From Nocardia concava NBRC 100430 (lineage in GTDB: Bacteria > Actinomycetota > Actinomycetes > Mycobacteriales > Mycobacteriaceae): a stretch of DNA of 64,000 nt. Both the position numbers and the translations under genes were made by a program. A model generated the notes under the pieces. That model made no database searches, had not been told where the DNA came from, and saw only the letters and a program-made list of their open reading frames with translations. Every line of letters starts with the position of its first letter. Position 1 is the stretch's first letter. The stretch is from positions 55,816 to 119,815 of the forward strand of contig NZ_BAFX01000044.1 of assembly GCF_000308815.1 (NCBI RefSeq), read 5' to 3'. Shown one piece after another: positions 18,038 through 26,439 of this stretch.

Positions 18038-20287
18038 ATGACGGAGTGGAAGCCCACGGCCTGCATCCTGTGCGAGTGCAATTGCGGCATTCAGGTGCTG
18101 CTCGGGCCGGACGGCCGGTCCTTCGAGAAGATCCGCGGCGACAAGCTGCACCCGGCCTCGGAGGGCTACACCTGCAACAAGGCCCTGCAGCTGGACCGCT
18201 ACCAGAACGGCCACACCGGTCGGCTGACCTCCCCGCTGCGGCGGCGCGCGGACGGCAGCTTCGAGGAAATCGATTGGGACACCGCGATTTCCGAGGTCTC
18301 GGCCCGCCTGCTGGAGGTCAAGCACCACTTCGGCGGCGAGTCGATCTTCTACTACGGCGGTGGCGGCCAGGGCAATCATCTGGGCGGCGCGTACGCCCCC
18401 GCGACCATGGCCGCCTACGGCATCAAATACCGCTCCAGCGCCCTGGCGCAGGAGAAGACCGGCGACTTCTGGGTCGGCGCCCGCATGGCCGGCCACCCCA
18501 TGCGCGCCGATGTCGAGCACGCCGAGGTGGCGTTCTTCATCGGCAAGAATCCGTATCAGTCCCACGGCTTTCCGCGCGCCCGCACGGTCCTGAAGGAGAT
18601 TGCCAAGGACCCGGCCCGCTCGATGATCGTGCTCGACCCGGTCCGCACCGAGACCGCCGAACTGGCCGACTTCCACCTGCAGCTGCGCCCCGGCACGGAC
18701 GTCTACCTGCTCTCGGCCATGGCTGCGATCCTGGTGCGCGACAACCTGATCGACCACGAGTGGCTGGCCGAACACACCACCGGCCTCGACGAGGTGCTCC
18801 CGGTCCTGCGCGCGGTCCCCATCGAAAAGTACTGCGCCATCGCCGATGTCGACCTCGACCTGGTCACCGCCGCCACCCACCGCCTGGCCGCCGCCAATTC
18901 CGTCGCCGCCCTCGAGGACCTTGGCGTCCAGATGAACCGCTATTCGACGGTCGTCAGTTACGTCGAGAAGCTGGTCTGGATCCTCACCGGCAATGTCGGA
19001 AAGCCCGGCACTCAGTACGCTTTCACCGGCCTGAGCAATCTCGGCCACGACCGCGGCCACCCGGCTGGCGAGGGCCCCAAGAGCCCGGTGGTCGGCGCGC
19101 ACATCGTGAGCGGACTGGTCCCCTGCAATGTGATCAGCGAGGAAATCCTCACCGACCACCCCGCCCGCTACCGCGCCATGTTCATCGAGAGCGCGAATCC
19201 CGCCCACTCCCTGGCGGATTCGGCCCGCATGCGCGAGGCGCTGGAAGCCTTGGAACTGGTGGTCGTCATCGACGTGGCCATGACCGAGACCGCGCGCCTG
19301 GCCGATTACGTCCTGCCCGCGCCCACCCAGTTCGAGAAGTACGAAGCCACCTTCTTCAACTTCGACTTCCCCCGCAACATCTTCCACCTCCGCCACCCCG
19401 TGCTCCCCGCCCCCGACGGTGTGCTGCCCGAGCCGGAAATCCACGCCCGCCTGGCCGAGGCCGCCGGTGTCGTCGGCGAATCCGACTACGCGCCCCTGCG
19501 CGCCGCCCTGGCTCAGGGCCGCGAGGCCTTCGCCATGGCCTTCCTCGGCATTCTCGGCGACCCGGCCCGCTCGAAACTGGCACCCGTGCTGCTCTACCGC
19601 ACCCTCGGTGAGACCCTGCCCGACGGCGCCGCCTCGGCCGCCCTGCTGTGGGCCGCGGCCTACAACATGGTCCGCAGGTTCCCCGCCAGTGTCGAACGCG
19701 CCGGGTACGGAACAGGTTTGGAAGCGGGGGAGCGCCTGTTCGAAGCGATCCTCGCGGGCAAGCACGGCATCGTCATCTCCGAGGACGACTACGCTGAAAC
19801 CTGGAATCGCGTGCGCGGCAACGTACTCCGCCTGGAGATACCGGAACTCCTCGAGGTGGTCGCCACCCTGCCGGACGCCCCCGAGGACACCGCCGACTGG
19901 CCCTTCATCCTCTCCGCGGGCGAGCGCCGCGCCTTCACCGCCAACACCATCTTCCGAGATCCGGCCTGGCGCAAGCGCGGTGGCGCCGGCACCCTCCGCC
20001 TCAGCACCGCCGACGCCGACCGCCTGGGCCTGACCGAGGGTGACCTGGTCCGGATCACCACCCGCCGCGGCACCGCCCAGGTCCCCGTCGAACCGACCGA
20101 CCGCATGCGCCCCGGCCACCTGTCCCTCCCCAACGGCTTCGGCCTGACGGTCGCGGACCCCGACGGCACCCCCGTCACCACCGGCGCGGCCCCGAACGAG
20201 CTGACCTCCTTCGACGACCGCGACGAATGGGTCGGCACCCCCTGGCACAAGTACGTCCCCGCCCGCCTCGATACCGTGACCGCATGA
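18038..20287 (+). CDS. Molybdopterin-dependent oxidoreductase (formate dehydrogenase/nitrate reductase superfamily)
   Basis: A 749-residue DMSO-reductase-family protein. The N terminus has a 4Fe-4S cysteine cluster (Cys9, Cys12 and Cys16 in CILCECNCGI, with a later Cys in GYTCNKAL). It continues with FYYGGGGQGNHLGG, the molybdopterin-binding middle (KNPYQSHGFPRAR, DPVRTETA) and a C-terminal molydopterin-dinucleotide domain (ILSAGERRAFTANTIFRDP, then ADRLGLTEGDLVRI). Alanine (SSALAQEKTGDFW) seems to occupy the region of the metal ligand, so the ligand is unclear. It lacks a signal peptide and partner subunits, suggesting a cytoplasmic one-subunit enzyme. Substrate unknown. Its stop overlaps the HxlR start. 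Confidence 0.87.
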   Translation: MTEWKPTACILCECNCGIQVLLGPDGRSFEKIRGDKLHPASEGYTCNKALQLDRYQNGHTGRLTSPLRRRADGSFEEIDWDTAISEVSARLLEVKHHFGGESIFYYGGGGQGNHLGGAYAPATMAAYGIKYRSSALAQEKTGDFWVGARMAGHPMRADVEHAEVAFFIGKNPYQSHGFPRARTVLKEIAKDPARSMIVLDPVRTETAELADFHLQLRPGTDVYLLSAMAAILVRDNLIDHEWLAEHTTGLDEVLPVLRAVPIEKYCAIADVDLDLVTAATHRLAAANSVAALEDLGVQMNRYSTVVSYVEKLVWILTGNVGKPGTQYAFTGLSNLGHDRGHPAGEGPKSPVVGAHIVSGLVPCNVISEEILTDHPARYRAMFIESANPAHSLADSARMREALEALELVVVIDVAMTETARLADYVLPAPTQFEKYEATFFNFDFPRNIFHLRHPVLPAPDGVLPEPEIHARLAEAAGVVGESDYAPLRAALAQGREAFAMAFLGILGDPARSKLAPVLLYRTLGETLPDGAASAALLWAAAYNMVRRFPASVERAGYGTGLEAGERLFEAILAGKHGIVISEDDYAETWNRVRGNVLRLEIPELLEVVATLPDAPEDTADWPFILSAGERRAFTANTIFRDPAWRKRGGAGTLRLSTADADRLGLTEGDLVRITTRRGTAQVPVEPTDRMRPGHLSLPNGFGLTVADPDGTPVTTGAAPNELTSFDDRDEWVGTPWHKYVPARLDTVTA

Positions 20288-20784
20288 AACGAACGAGTTT
20301 CGCGAACTGGCCGTGCACGGTCGCCCGCACGGTGGACCTGCTGGGCGACTGGTGGACTCCGCTGATCCTGCGCGAAGCTTTCTACGGCGCAAAGCGTTTC
20401 GACGATTTCGAGTCCACGTTGGGCCTGAGCCGCAATATCCTCACCCAGCGACTGACCCGGCTGGTCGAGACCGGCCTGCTGACCAAGGTGCCCTACCAGG
20501 AGCGCCCGGTCCGCTACGAATACCTGCTCACCGATCAGGGCCGCGATTTCTTCCCGGTCATCGCGGCCATGATGGCGTGGGGCGACCGCTATCTGGCCCC
20601 CGAGTCGGGCGAGCCGGTCGTGTTGCACCACACCACCTGCGACCACGACACCCACGCCGAGGTCGTCTGCTCCCACTGCCGGGAACCGTTGCACCACAAG
20701 GACATCTCGGCGCGACTCGGCCCCGGCTTCCCGCCGAAGCTCCGCGACAAGGCCCTGGCCACCGGCCGTTTCGGCGATCAGTAA
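20284..20784 (+). CDS. HxlR-family regulator coupled to the molybdoenzyme
   Basis: A 166-residue winged-helix protein with the HxlR pattern: CTVARTVDLLGDWWTPLILR, the cysteine-containing N terminus, then LGLSRNILTQRLTRLVETG and YLLTDQGRDFFPV. The C-terminal tail is cysteine- and histidine-rich (TTCDHDTHAEVVCSHCREPL), resembling a small zinc site or redox sensor. The ATG at 20284 overlaps the upstream stop as ATGA, so it is translated with the oxidoreductase and probably senses its substrate, product or redox state. It ends 2 bp from the convergent yaeQ-like gene. Confidence 0.88.
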   Translation: MKRTSFANWPCTVARTVDLLGDWWTPLILREAFYGAKRFDDFESTLGLSRNILTQRLTRLVETGLLTKVPYQERPVRYEYLLTDQGRDFFPVIAAMMAWGDRYLAPESGEPVVLHHTTCDHDTHAEVVCSHCREPLHHKDISARLGPGFPPKLRDKALATGRFGDQ

Positions 20785-20786
20785 AG

Positions 20787-21332
20787 CTAGCCGTCGAGCC
20801 GGTGTTCCTCGACCGGCGTCGACAACGACGTGCCATTGAGCTCGAGATACAGATGCCGATCGGTGACCGAGATCGTGAGACTGTTCCGCCGATCGAACAG
20901 CGCCGCGGCCTCATCGATGAACGCCCGATCGAAGGCATACACCGGGATGTCCTCGGCCCGATGGATCTTCTTGGCGGGCAGCGCCGCCAGCACCTTCGCC
21001 ACATCACGATGGGTGTAAACGGCGACCCGATCGGCCAGTTTGCTGGCCCGGTGGATGCGGTCCGCATCGGGCGCGCCCACATCGATCCAGGTGGTGAGCC
21101 GACCGGTCAGGTCGCGCACCAGCACCGGCGGTTCGTCCGTAGACGAGACGCCACCGTCGCTGAAGGTGATCCCCTCCTCATACTCCAGGCAGTACGCCAG
21201 CAGCCGCGTGAGCATGTATTCCGCGGTCTCGGAGGGATGCCGAGCGACCCGTAGCTCGAGTTCTTCGTAGACATTGCGATCCACATCCGCCAGATGGACG
21301 CTGACGGTGTAGACGGTCGAGTTGAGGGCCAT
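20787..21332 (-). CDS. yaeQ: YaeQ family protein
   Basis: A 181-residue protein matching YaeQ throughout: ALNSTVYTVSVHLADVDRN at the start, RHPSETAEYMLTRLLAYCL, then PPVLVRDLTGRLTTWIDVG and YAFDRAFIDEAAALFDRR. YaeQ has a nuclease-like (PD-(D/E)xK) fold, but its role is not settled; a link to transcription elongation was proposed in enterobacteria. It is divergent from the L,D-transpeptidase-like lipoprotein, with 42 bp between the starts. Confidence 0.9.
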   Translation of the reverse strand: MALNSTVYTVSVHLADVDRNVYEELELRVARHPSETAEYMLTRLLAYCLEYEEGITFSDGGVSSTDEPPVLVRDLTGRLTTWIDVGAPDADRIHRASKLADRVAVYTHRDVAKVLAALPAKKIHRAEDIPVYAFDRAFIDEAAALFDRRNSLTISVTDRHLYLELNGTSLSTPVEEHRLDG

Positions 21333-21374
21333 AAGACAGAAACCCTATCGGTGTGCGGCAGACTGGCAGCCATC

Positions 21375-22067
21375 ATGTCTGCCCGCCGCCCGGTAGCCAC
21401 CGTCCTGGCCAGCATCGTCCTGGTCGTCGCGGTCGGCTGCGCCCGCGACCGCTCACAACCCGACGCTCAGCCGACCTACGACGGCCCGGCCCAGCAGCTC
21501 ATCACGGTGGTCTCGGATTCCCCGACCGCGACAACCGCGACCTTGACCGCGTGGGACCGCTCCGGCACACGCTGGATCCGGGCCATCGGCCCGCTCCGCG
21601 CCGACGTCGGAGCCCAGGGCATCGGCCACACCAGCGAGACCCAAACCCGTTCCCCGGCCGGAACCTGGTCGCTCACAGAGGCGTTCGGCATCGCCGCCAC
21701 CAACAGCACCAGGCTCCCGTACCGCCGCGTGACGGACTCGGATTGGTGGGTCTCCGACCCGAAGTCCAAGGACTACAACACCTTCCAGACCTGCACCCCC
21801 GGCACCTGCCCCTTCGACGAATCCGCCGGCGAGGACCTGGGCCTGGCGGGCGCGGCCTACGACCACGCCGTGGTCATCGACTACAACCGCACCCCGGTCG
21901 TCCCCGGCGCGGGCTCCGCCTACTTCCTCCATGTGGGCGACGGCAACCCCACAGCAGGCTGCGTCGCAGTCCCGGCAAAGGATTTGGACCGCATAATGCG
22001 CTGGCTCGATCCCGCACGCGGTCCGGTTATCGATATCGCCGTCGAAAATCGCCCCGCGACCAGCTGA
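21375..22067 (+). CDS. L,D-transpeptidase-like (YkuD) lipoprotein
   Basis: A 230-residue exported protein. A hydrophobic segment ends in a lipobox (VVAVGCAR), so it should be a lipoprotein anchored at the outer face of the membrane. The C-terminal half carries the YkuD signature (YFLHVGDGNPTAGCVAVP), with catalytic His and Cys. L,D-transpeptidases make 3-3 peptidoglycan cross-links or attach lipoproteins. The sequence before the signature (GPLRADVGAQGIGHTSETQT) fits the catalytic beta-sandwich. Start ATG 21375 is chosen because it places the signal sequence at the N terminus. Confidence 0.82.
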   Translation: MSARRPVATVLASIVLVVAVGCARDRSQPDAQPTYDGPAQQLITVVSDSPTATTATLTAWDRSGTRWIRAIGPLRADVGAQGIGHTSETQTRSPAGTWSLTEAFGIAATNSTRLPYRRVTDSDWWVSDPKSKDYNTFQTCTPGTCPFDESAGEDLGLAGAAYDHAVVIDYNRTPVVPGAGSAYFLHVGDGNPTAGCVAVPAKDLDRIMRWLDPARGPVIDIAVENRPATS

Positions 22068-22162
22068 TTCCCATCGAAACCCATTGTGCCACTTCTCACA
22101 ATGTCGCAATTGCGCCCACCCACCCGTAATTAGCCGATGTTTCGCTGAACTAAGGTTCGGGT

Positions 22163-22202
22163 ATTCGACCTAGTCGAATGCGATCACCGCACCGCCGGTG
22201 AT
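22163..22202. promoter_or_regulatory. Two inverted repeats upstream of the response regulator
   Basis: ATTCGACCTAGTCGAAT (22163-22179) is a perfect 7-bp-arm palindrome with a 3-bp centre. Directly after it, ATCACCG (22183-22189) and CGGTGAT (22196-22202) pair perfectly around a 6-bp loop. Both lie 50-90 bp ahead of the ATG at 22253, within about 185 bp of non-coding DNA. They could be an operator and a leader hairpin; the binding protein is unknown. Confidence 0.55.
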
Positions 22203-22252
22203 TGTCCGCTGAACGCGTCGGGGCGTTCTCCGGACGAAAGGATGAAGGACAT

Positions 22253-22978
22253 ATGGGCGCAAGCCTGATGATCGTGGGGGACGACACCGGCGTCACCGGC
22301 TCCTTGCGGACGGCAATGGAGCAGGAGGGCTACGACGTCGACGAGGCAGGCACCGCCGAGGTGGCATTGGAGCGTCTGCGCGGCTATGGCGCGCCCGATG
22401 TGATGATCGTGGACCTGCTGGTGGGTGAGATGGACGCCTTCACCTGTATTCGTGAGGTCCGTCGCGCCCATGAGGTGCCGATCATGGTGGTCAGCGTCAG
22501 TCAGGACACCCACGACGTGGTCGCGGCCCTGGAAGCCGGGGCCGACGAGTTCGTCACCAAGCCCTTCGAGGTCAAGGAGATCAGCGCCCGCATCCGCGCG
22601 CTGCGCCGCCGTCCCCGCCTGGGCGCGCTGCCCGAGGACCCGGTGGCCGAACCCCCGGCCGAGATCGTGCTGGAGTCCGACGACGAAGCGCCGCTGGTGC
22701 TTTCGCCCGACGGCGGCGTGGTCCGCCGCGGCGATGATCCGCTGCCGCTGACCATTACCGAATTCCGGCTGCTGTGCGAATTGGCGGCCAATCCCGGCCG
22801 CGTGCTCAGCCGCACCCTGCTGCTCGAACGGGCCTGGGACGAAGGCTTCTTCGGCGATGAACGCCTCGTCGACGTCCACGTCCGAAGATTGCGCACGAAG
22901 ATCGAGTCCGATCCCTCCGACCCGCGCATCGTGGTGACGGTCCGCGGCCTCGGATATCGCCTCGACATGCCGAAATAA
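22253..22978 (+). CDS. Orphan OmpR/PhoB-family response regulator
   Basis: A 241-residue regulator. The receiver domain has an acidic pocket (Asp10, Asp11), a phospho-acceptor Asp54 (MIVDLLVGE) and Lys103 (VTKPFE). A linker of about 45 residues leads to a winged-helix output domain (ITEFRLLCELAANPGRVLSR, then DVHVRRLRTKIE and TVRGLGYRLD). No histidine kinase gene is adjacent. Start ATG 22253 has GAAGGA ahead of it. The next genes are ectABCD, separated by only 106 bp that contain four 11-bp tandem repeats, the type of site this family binds. Control of ectoine synthesis is a reasonable hypothesis, not shown. Confidence 0.92.
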   Translation: MGASLMIVGDDTGVTGSLRTAMEQEGYDVDEAGTAEVALERLRGYGAPDVMIVDLLVGEMDAFTCIREVRRAHEVPIMVVSVSQDTHDVVAALEAGADEFVTKPFEVKEISARIRALRRRPRLGALPEDPVAEPPAEIVLESDDEAPLVLSPDGGVVRRGDDPLPLTITEFRLLCELAANPGRVLSRTLLLERAWDEGFFGDERLVDVHVRRLRTKIESDPSDPRIVVTVRGLGYRLDMPK

Positions 22979-23009
22979 CGGTATTCCCACGCGGCGTCCA
23001 GGAATCGCG

Positions 23010-23053
23010 GTCATCGGATCGTCATGAGATCGCAATGAGTTCGCATGGAAGAC
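23010..23053. promoter_or_regulatory. Four tandem 11-bp direct repeats upstream of ectA
   Basis: Consecutive 11-mers GTCATCGGATC (23010-23020), GTCATGAGATC (23021-23031), GCAATGAGTTC (23032-23042) and GCATGGAAGAC (23043-23053) abut one another. The first two share 9 of 11 bases; the third matches the second at 8; the fourth is degenerate. OmpR/PhoB-type regulators bind direct repeats of 11 bp as head-to-tail dimers, and such a regulator is encoded immediately upstream. The array ends 31 bp before the ectA ATG. Confidence 0.6.
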
Positions 23054-23084
23054 CTCAAAGATTGAACGTCAGGCTGAGGTGGTC

Positions 23085-23621
23085 ATGCAGATCCCAATCA
23101 GCAAATTTGACGCGATATCCCAGCAAACCATCGAGATCCGGGAGCCCGTGCTCGCCGACGGCGCGCAGCTGTGGCGCATTGCCGAGGACTCCCGGGTGCT
23201 CGACACCAACTCCAGCTACGCCTACCTGCTGTGGTGTCGGGACTTCTCGGAAACCTCCATGGTCGCCGAAATCGACGGTGAGGTAGCCGGTTTCGTCATC
23301 GGCTACGCCCGCCCCGCCCGGCCGAACACCCTGTTCGTCTGGCAGGTGGCCGTCGATCATCCCCATCGCGGGCACGGCCTGGGCGTGGACATGCTCGATG
23401 TCCTGGTGGAAGCCTGTGCGGCCCAGGGCATCACGCAACTCGAGACCACGATCTCACCCGACAATCCGGCCTCGGTCGCCATGTTCGCGTCGCTGGCGCG
23501 CCGCCGCGGCGCGGCCCTGACCCGCACCCCGCTGTTCTCGGCCGACCAGTTTCCCACCGGGCATCAGCCCGAGGATCTCTACCGCATCGCACCGCTCACC
23601 CCTCAGGAGGAATGGCGATGA
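23085..23621 (+). CDS. ectA: L-2,4-diaminobutyrate N-acetyltransferase
   Basis: A 178-residue GNAT enzyme that acetylates L-2,4-diaminobutyrate in ectoine synthesis. Typical features: [19 protein letters not shown], the strand [17 protein letters not shown], the acetyl-CoA loop [14 protein letters not shown] and [19 protein letters not shown]. Start ATG 23085 is preceded by GAGG at 5-bp spacing; a GTG two codons upstream would overlap that site. The stop overlaps the ectB start as ATGA, so translation is coupled. Confidence 0.95.
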   Translation: MQIPISKFDAISQQTIEIREPVLADGAQLWRIAEDSRVLDTNSSYAYLLWCRDFSETSMVAEIDGEVAGFVIGYARPARPNTLFVWQVAVDHPHRGHGLGVDMLDVLVEACAAQGITQLETTISPDNPASVAMFASLARRRGAALTRTPLFSADQFPTGHQPEDLYRIAPLTPQEEWR

Positions 23622-24889
23622 CAACCCCCGATATGACGGTTTTCGCAGAACTCGAGTCGAATGTGCGCGGCTACTGCCGCTCATGGCCGACCGTGTTCGA
23701 TACCGCCTCCGGCGCATGGTTGCGCGATGAGACCGGCCGGGACTATCTGGATTTCTTCGCCGGTGCGGGCGCGCTCAACTACGGGCACAACAATCCCGTG
23801 CTCAAGCAGGCGCTGCTGGACTACATCGCCGGCGACGGCATCACCCACGGCCTGGACATGTCCACCGTCGCCAAGCGCGAACTGCTGGAGTCGTTGCGCG
23901 AGCGCATCTTCCGGCCGCGCGGCCTGGACTACAAGGTGCAGTTCCCCGGACCCACCGGCGCGAATGCCGTCGAGGCGGCGCTGAAGCTGGCCCGCAAGGC
24001 CACCGGCCGCACCGAAATCCTCAACTTCACCAACGCTTTCCACGGCATGACGCTGGGCGCGCTGTCGGTCACCGGCAATGCCGCCAAGCGGGCGGGCGCG
24101 GGTGTGCCGCTGCAGCACGCCACCTCGATGCCCTACGACGGCTATCTGTCCGGCCCCGACGATGATTCGTTCGAATGGATGGAGCGCGTCCTCGACGATG
24201 CCTCCTCGGGCCTGGACCAGCCCGCCGCCGTGATCGTGGAAACCGTGCAGGGCGAGGGCGGCGTCAACCTCGCCAGCGTGCAATGGCTGCGCAAGCTGGC
24301 CGGATTGTGCTCGGCGCGGGAGATTCTGCTCATCGTCGACGACGTGCAGATGGGCTGCGGCCGCACCGGCCCGTTCTTCTCCTTCGAAATGGCCGGCATC
24401 ACACCGGATATCGTGACCCTGTCCAAGTCCATCGGCGGCTACGGCCTGCCCATGGCGCTGGTGCTGTTCAAGCCGGAACTGGACCTGTGGAAGCCGGGCG
24501 AGCACAACGGCACCTTCCGCGGCAACAACCCGGCCTTCGTGACCGCCACCGCGGCGCTGGAAAACTATTGGGCCGACGCCGGTCTGGAGAGCGCCACCCG
24601 GGCCAAGGGCGAGCGCATCGAGACCGCCCTGGCGGGCCTGGTCGCCTCCTTCGGCGGGCTCAGCACCCGTGGGCGCGGTCTCGTGCACGGTGTGGTGTTC
24701 GACGACGCCTCGCAGGCGGAGAAGGTGTGCGCGGCCGCCTTCCAGCGCGGGCTGCTGGTGGAGACCTCCGGTCCGGAGGACGAGGTGGTGAAACTGCTTC
24801 CGCCGCTGACGATCACCGACAGCGAGCTCGACCACGGCCTGGAACTGCTTGCCGCCTCGGTGGATTCGGTGATCGGCGGTGGGCGCTGA
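23618..24889 (+). CDS. ectB: Diaminobutyrate--2-oxoglutarate transaminase
   Basis: A 423-residue class III PLP aminotransferase that makes L-2,4-diaminobutyrate from aspartate semialdehyde with glutamate. It has the family start [19 protein letters not shown], a cofactor pocket at [20 protein letters not shown], the aspartate in [15 protein letters not shown] and the PLP lysine in [18 protein letters not shown] at 23605-23610 is 7 bp before the ATG at 23618 and too close to an upstream ATG at 23612, so 23618 is the start. It lies second in the ectABCD operon. Confidence 0.96.
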   Translation: MTTPDMTVFAELESNVRGYCRSWPTVFDTASGAWLRDETGRDYLDFFAGAGALNYGHNNPVLKQALLDYIAGDGITHGLDMSTVAKRELLESLRERIFRPRGLDYKVQFPGPTGANAVEAALKLARKATGRTEILNFTNAFHGMTLGALSVTGNAAKRAGAGVPLQHATSMPYDGYLSGPDDDSFEWMERVLDDASSGLDQPAAVIVETVQGEGGVNLASVQWLRKLAGLCSAREILLIVDDVQMGCGRTGPFFSFEMAGITPDIVTLSKSIGGYGLPMALVLFKPELDLWKPGEHNGTFRGNNPAFVTATAALENYWADAGLESATRAKGERIETALAGLVASFGGLSTRGRGLVHGVVFDDASQAEKVCAAAFQRGLLVETSGPEDEVVKLLPPLTITDSELDHGLELLAASVDSVIGGGR

Positions 24890-24890
24890 C

Positions 24891-25280
24891 ATGATCGTGC
24901 GCACCACCGACGAGATCACCGGCACCGAACGCGATGTCGCGGGCCCGGGCTGGCGCAGCAAGCGCATCGTGCTGGGCGGCGACGGGGTCGGATTCTCCTT
25001 CCACGAGACCACCATCGACGCCGAGACCGTCCATGAATTCCACTACCAGAACCACATCGAGGCCGTCTGGCTCGTCGAGGGCGACGGCACCCTGGTCGAT
25101 CTCGATCAGGGCGTCACCTACGAGCTCGGCCCCGGCTCGATGTATCTGCTCAACGGCCACGAACGGCACCGGCTGTTCGCTCGCACCCGGATGCGCATGC
25201 TGTGCGTGTTCAATCCGCCGGTGACCGGGCGCGAGGTGCACGACGAGCACGGGGTCTATCCGCTCGTCGCCGTCGACTAG
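24891..25280 (+). CDS. ectC: L-ectoine synthase
   Basis: A 129-residue cupin enzyme that closes N-gamma-acetyl-diaminobutyrate into ectoine. The sequence starts MIVRTTDEITGTERDV and has the metal and substrate segments (FSFHETTIDAETVHEFHYQN, LVEGDGTLVDLD, GSMYLLNGHERH) and the late FNPPVTGREVHDEHG. Length matches the usual 125-135. The ATG at 24891 follows the ectB stop by one base, so coupling is likely. EctC plus EctD makes this a hydroxyectoine pathway for osmotic and heat protection. Confidence 0.96.
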   Translation: MIVRTTDEITGTERDVAGPGWRSKRIVLGGDGVGFSFHETTIDAETVHEFHYQNHIEAVWLVEGDGTLVDLDQGVTYELGPGSMYLLNGHERHRLFARTRMRMLCVFNPPVTGREVHDEHGVYPLVAVD

Positions 25281-25292
25281 GAGGATTTGCCA

Positions 25293-26219
25293 ATGACGCT
25301 GTCCGACAATGCGCGGGCCCTGTCCGACACCGCGCGGGCGCTGTCCGACAATGCGCGCATCGATCGCTACCGGACCCGGACGGTGGCCGGAACACCGCCG
25401 CTCGACCGCGACGACCCGACGGTCTGGGGCGAGATCGGCACCCCGGCGCTCGCCGACTTCGACGACAACGGGTACGCCATCATCGACGGGCTGCTCGACC
25501 CGTACGAGGTCGGCGATGTCGCCACCGAGATCCAAAGGCTGACAAGCGATCCCGAACTGCTGCTGGACGAGCGCGTGATCATCGAGCGCGCGTCCAACCG
25601 GGTGCGCTCGATATTCGACGTGCACCGGTTCAGCACGCTGATCGGAGAACTGGTGCGCGAGAGCCGAATCGCGGGCTTGGCGCGTCAGGTGCTGGGTTCG
25701 GAGGTGTACCTGCATCAGACCCGCGTCAACTACATGCCGGGCTTCACCGGCACCGGCTTCTACTGGCACTCCGACTTCGAGACGTGGCACGCCGAGGACG
25801 GCATGCCCGCCCCGCGCGCGGTGAGCCTGTCGATCGCGCTGACCGACAACTTCCCGTTCAACGGCAGCCTCATGGTGATGCCGGGCTCGCATCGCACCTT
25901 CGTGCCGTGTCAGGGCGAGACGCCGCCGGACCATTACCGCGATTCGCTGCGTGAGCAGGAGGTCGGCGTGCCGTCACAGCAGGCCATCACGGATCTGGCG
26001 GGCAAGCACGGCATCACCCAGTTCACCGGCCGGGCCGGGTCGGCGCTGCTGTTCGATTCCAACCTCATGCACGGCTCGTCCGGGAACATCACCCCGTTCC
26101 CGCGTTCGAATCTGTTCCTGGTGTTCAACAGCGTCGAGAACACGCTGCTGGACCCCTACGCCGCGCCGCATCCGCGGCCGGAGTACCTGGCCAACCGGGA
26201 CTTCACGCCGCTGGTGTGA
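25293..26219 (+). CDS. ectD: Ectoine 5-hydroxylase with repetitive N terminus
   Basis: A 308-residue non-haem Fe(II)/2-oxoglutarate dioxygenase that converts ectoine to 5-hydroxyectoine. The iron ligands are visible: His and Asp in FYWHSDFETWH, and the distal His in LMHGSSGN. Other EctD signatures are RVNYMPGFTGTGFYWHSDF-type sequence and MVMPGSHRTFVPC. AGGAGG starts 13 bp before the ATG. The first 23 residues are three copies of a seven-residue unit (LSDNARA, LSDTARA, LSDNARI) encoded by a 21-bp tandem repeat, which I do not know from other EctD proteins. It closes the operon; a long inverted repeat follows. Confidence 0.95.
   Translation: MTLSDNARALSDTARALSDNARIDRYRTRTVAGTPPLDRDDPTVWGEIGTPALADFDDNGYAIIDGLLDPYEVGDVATEIQRLTSDPELLLDERVIIERASNRVRSIFDVHRFSTLIGELVRESRIAGLARQVLGSEVYLHQTRVNYMPGFTGTGFYWHSDFETWHAEDGMPAPRAVSLSIALTDNFPFNGSLMVMPGSHRTFVPCQGETPPDHYRDSLREQEVGVPSQQAITDLAGKHGITQFTGRAGSALLFDSNLMHGSSGNITPFPRSNLFLVFNSVENTLLDPYAAPHPRPEYLANRDFTPLV
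25299..25361 (+). repeat. Three tandem 21-bp repeats inside ectD
   Basis: Units at 25299-25319, 25320-25340 and 25341-25361 each begin CTGTCCGACA and keep the reading frame, encoding LSDNARA, LSDTARA and LSDNARI. Units differ at a few positions only. The repeat lies ahead of the conserved EctD core, so copy number could change without touching catalytic residues. Confidence 0.9.
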
Positions 26220-26246
26220 TCGCGGGCTTGTTTCGTATGCCGATGT

Positions 26247-26332
26247 CGTTCCACGTGGGTGCGATCACAGAATTCGCCGGATGATGGCTCTGAGCTGGTC
26301 ATCATCCGGTCGGTGATCGACCCCGTGGAACG
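26247..26332. terminator. Long imperfect inverted repeat after ectD
   Basis: An 86-bp structure. The inner stem is perfect: CCGGATGATG (26277-26286) against CATCATCCGG (26300-26309), with a 13-nt loop. Outside it the arms continue to pair with small bulges (GGGT-CGATCAC on both sides) to CGTTCCACG (26247-26255) and its complement at 26324-26332. There is no T-run. It may act as a terminator for ectABCD, though the length and closed ends also fit a small palindromic mobile repeat. Confidence 0.6.
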
Positions 26333-26439
26333 TAATCGGTGCATTGTGATTGCGGAACGTTACATTTCCGCTCTACGTTCGGAAGCGTGACGAACGCCCG
26401 GCGTCCGGCCGGCGACATCCGCGATCACTGAGGAAGCAT

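Noticed and set aside
17984..20392. 802-residue open frame antisense to the molybdopterin oxidoreductase
   Set aside because: Repetitive Gly/Ala/Val/Arg composition typical of antisense frames in GC-rich genes; the sense strand encodes a clear enzyme.
22253..22978. Response regulator as GlnR
   Set aside because: It keeps a full phosphorylation pocket and its sequence does not match GlnR as I remember it, although GlnR is also an OmpR-type regulator linked to ectoine genes in Streptomyces.
23681..25015. 444-residue minus-strand frame over ectB/ectC
   Set aside because: Shadow of ectB; the sense frame matches EctB throughout.
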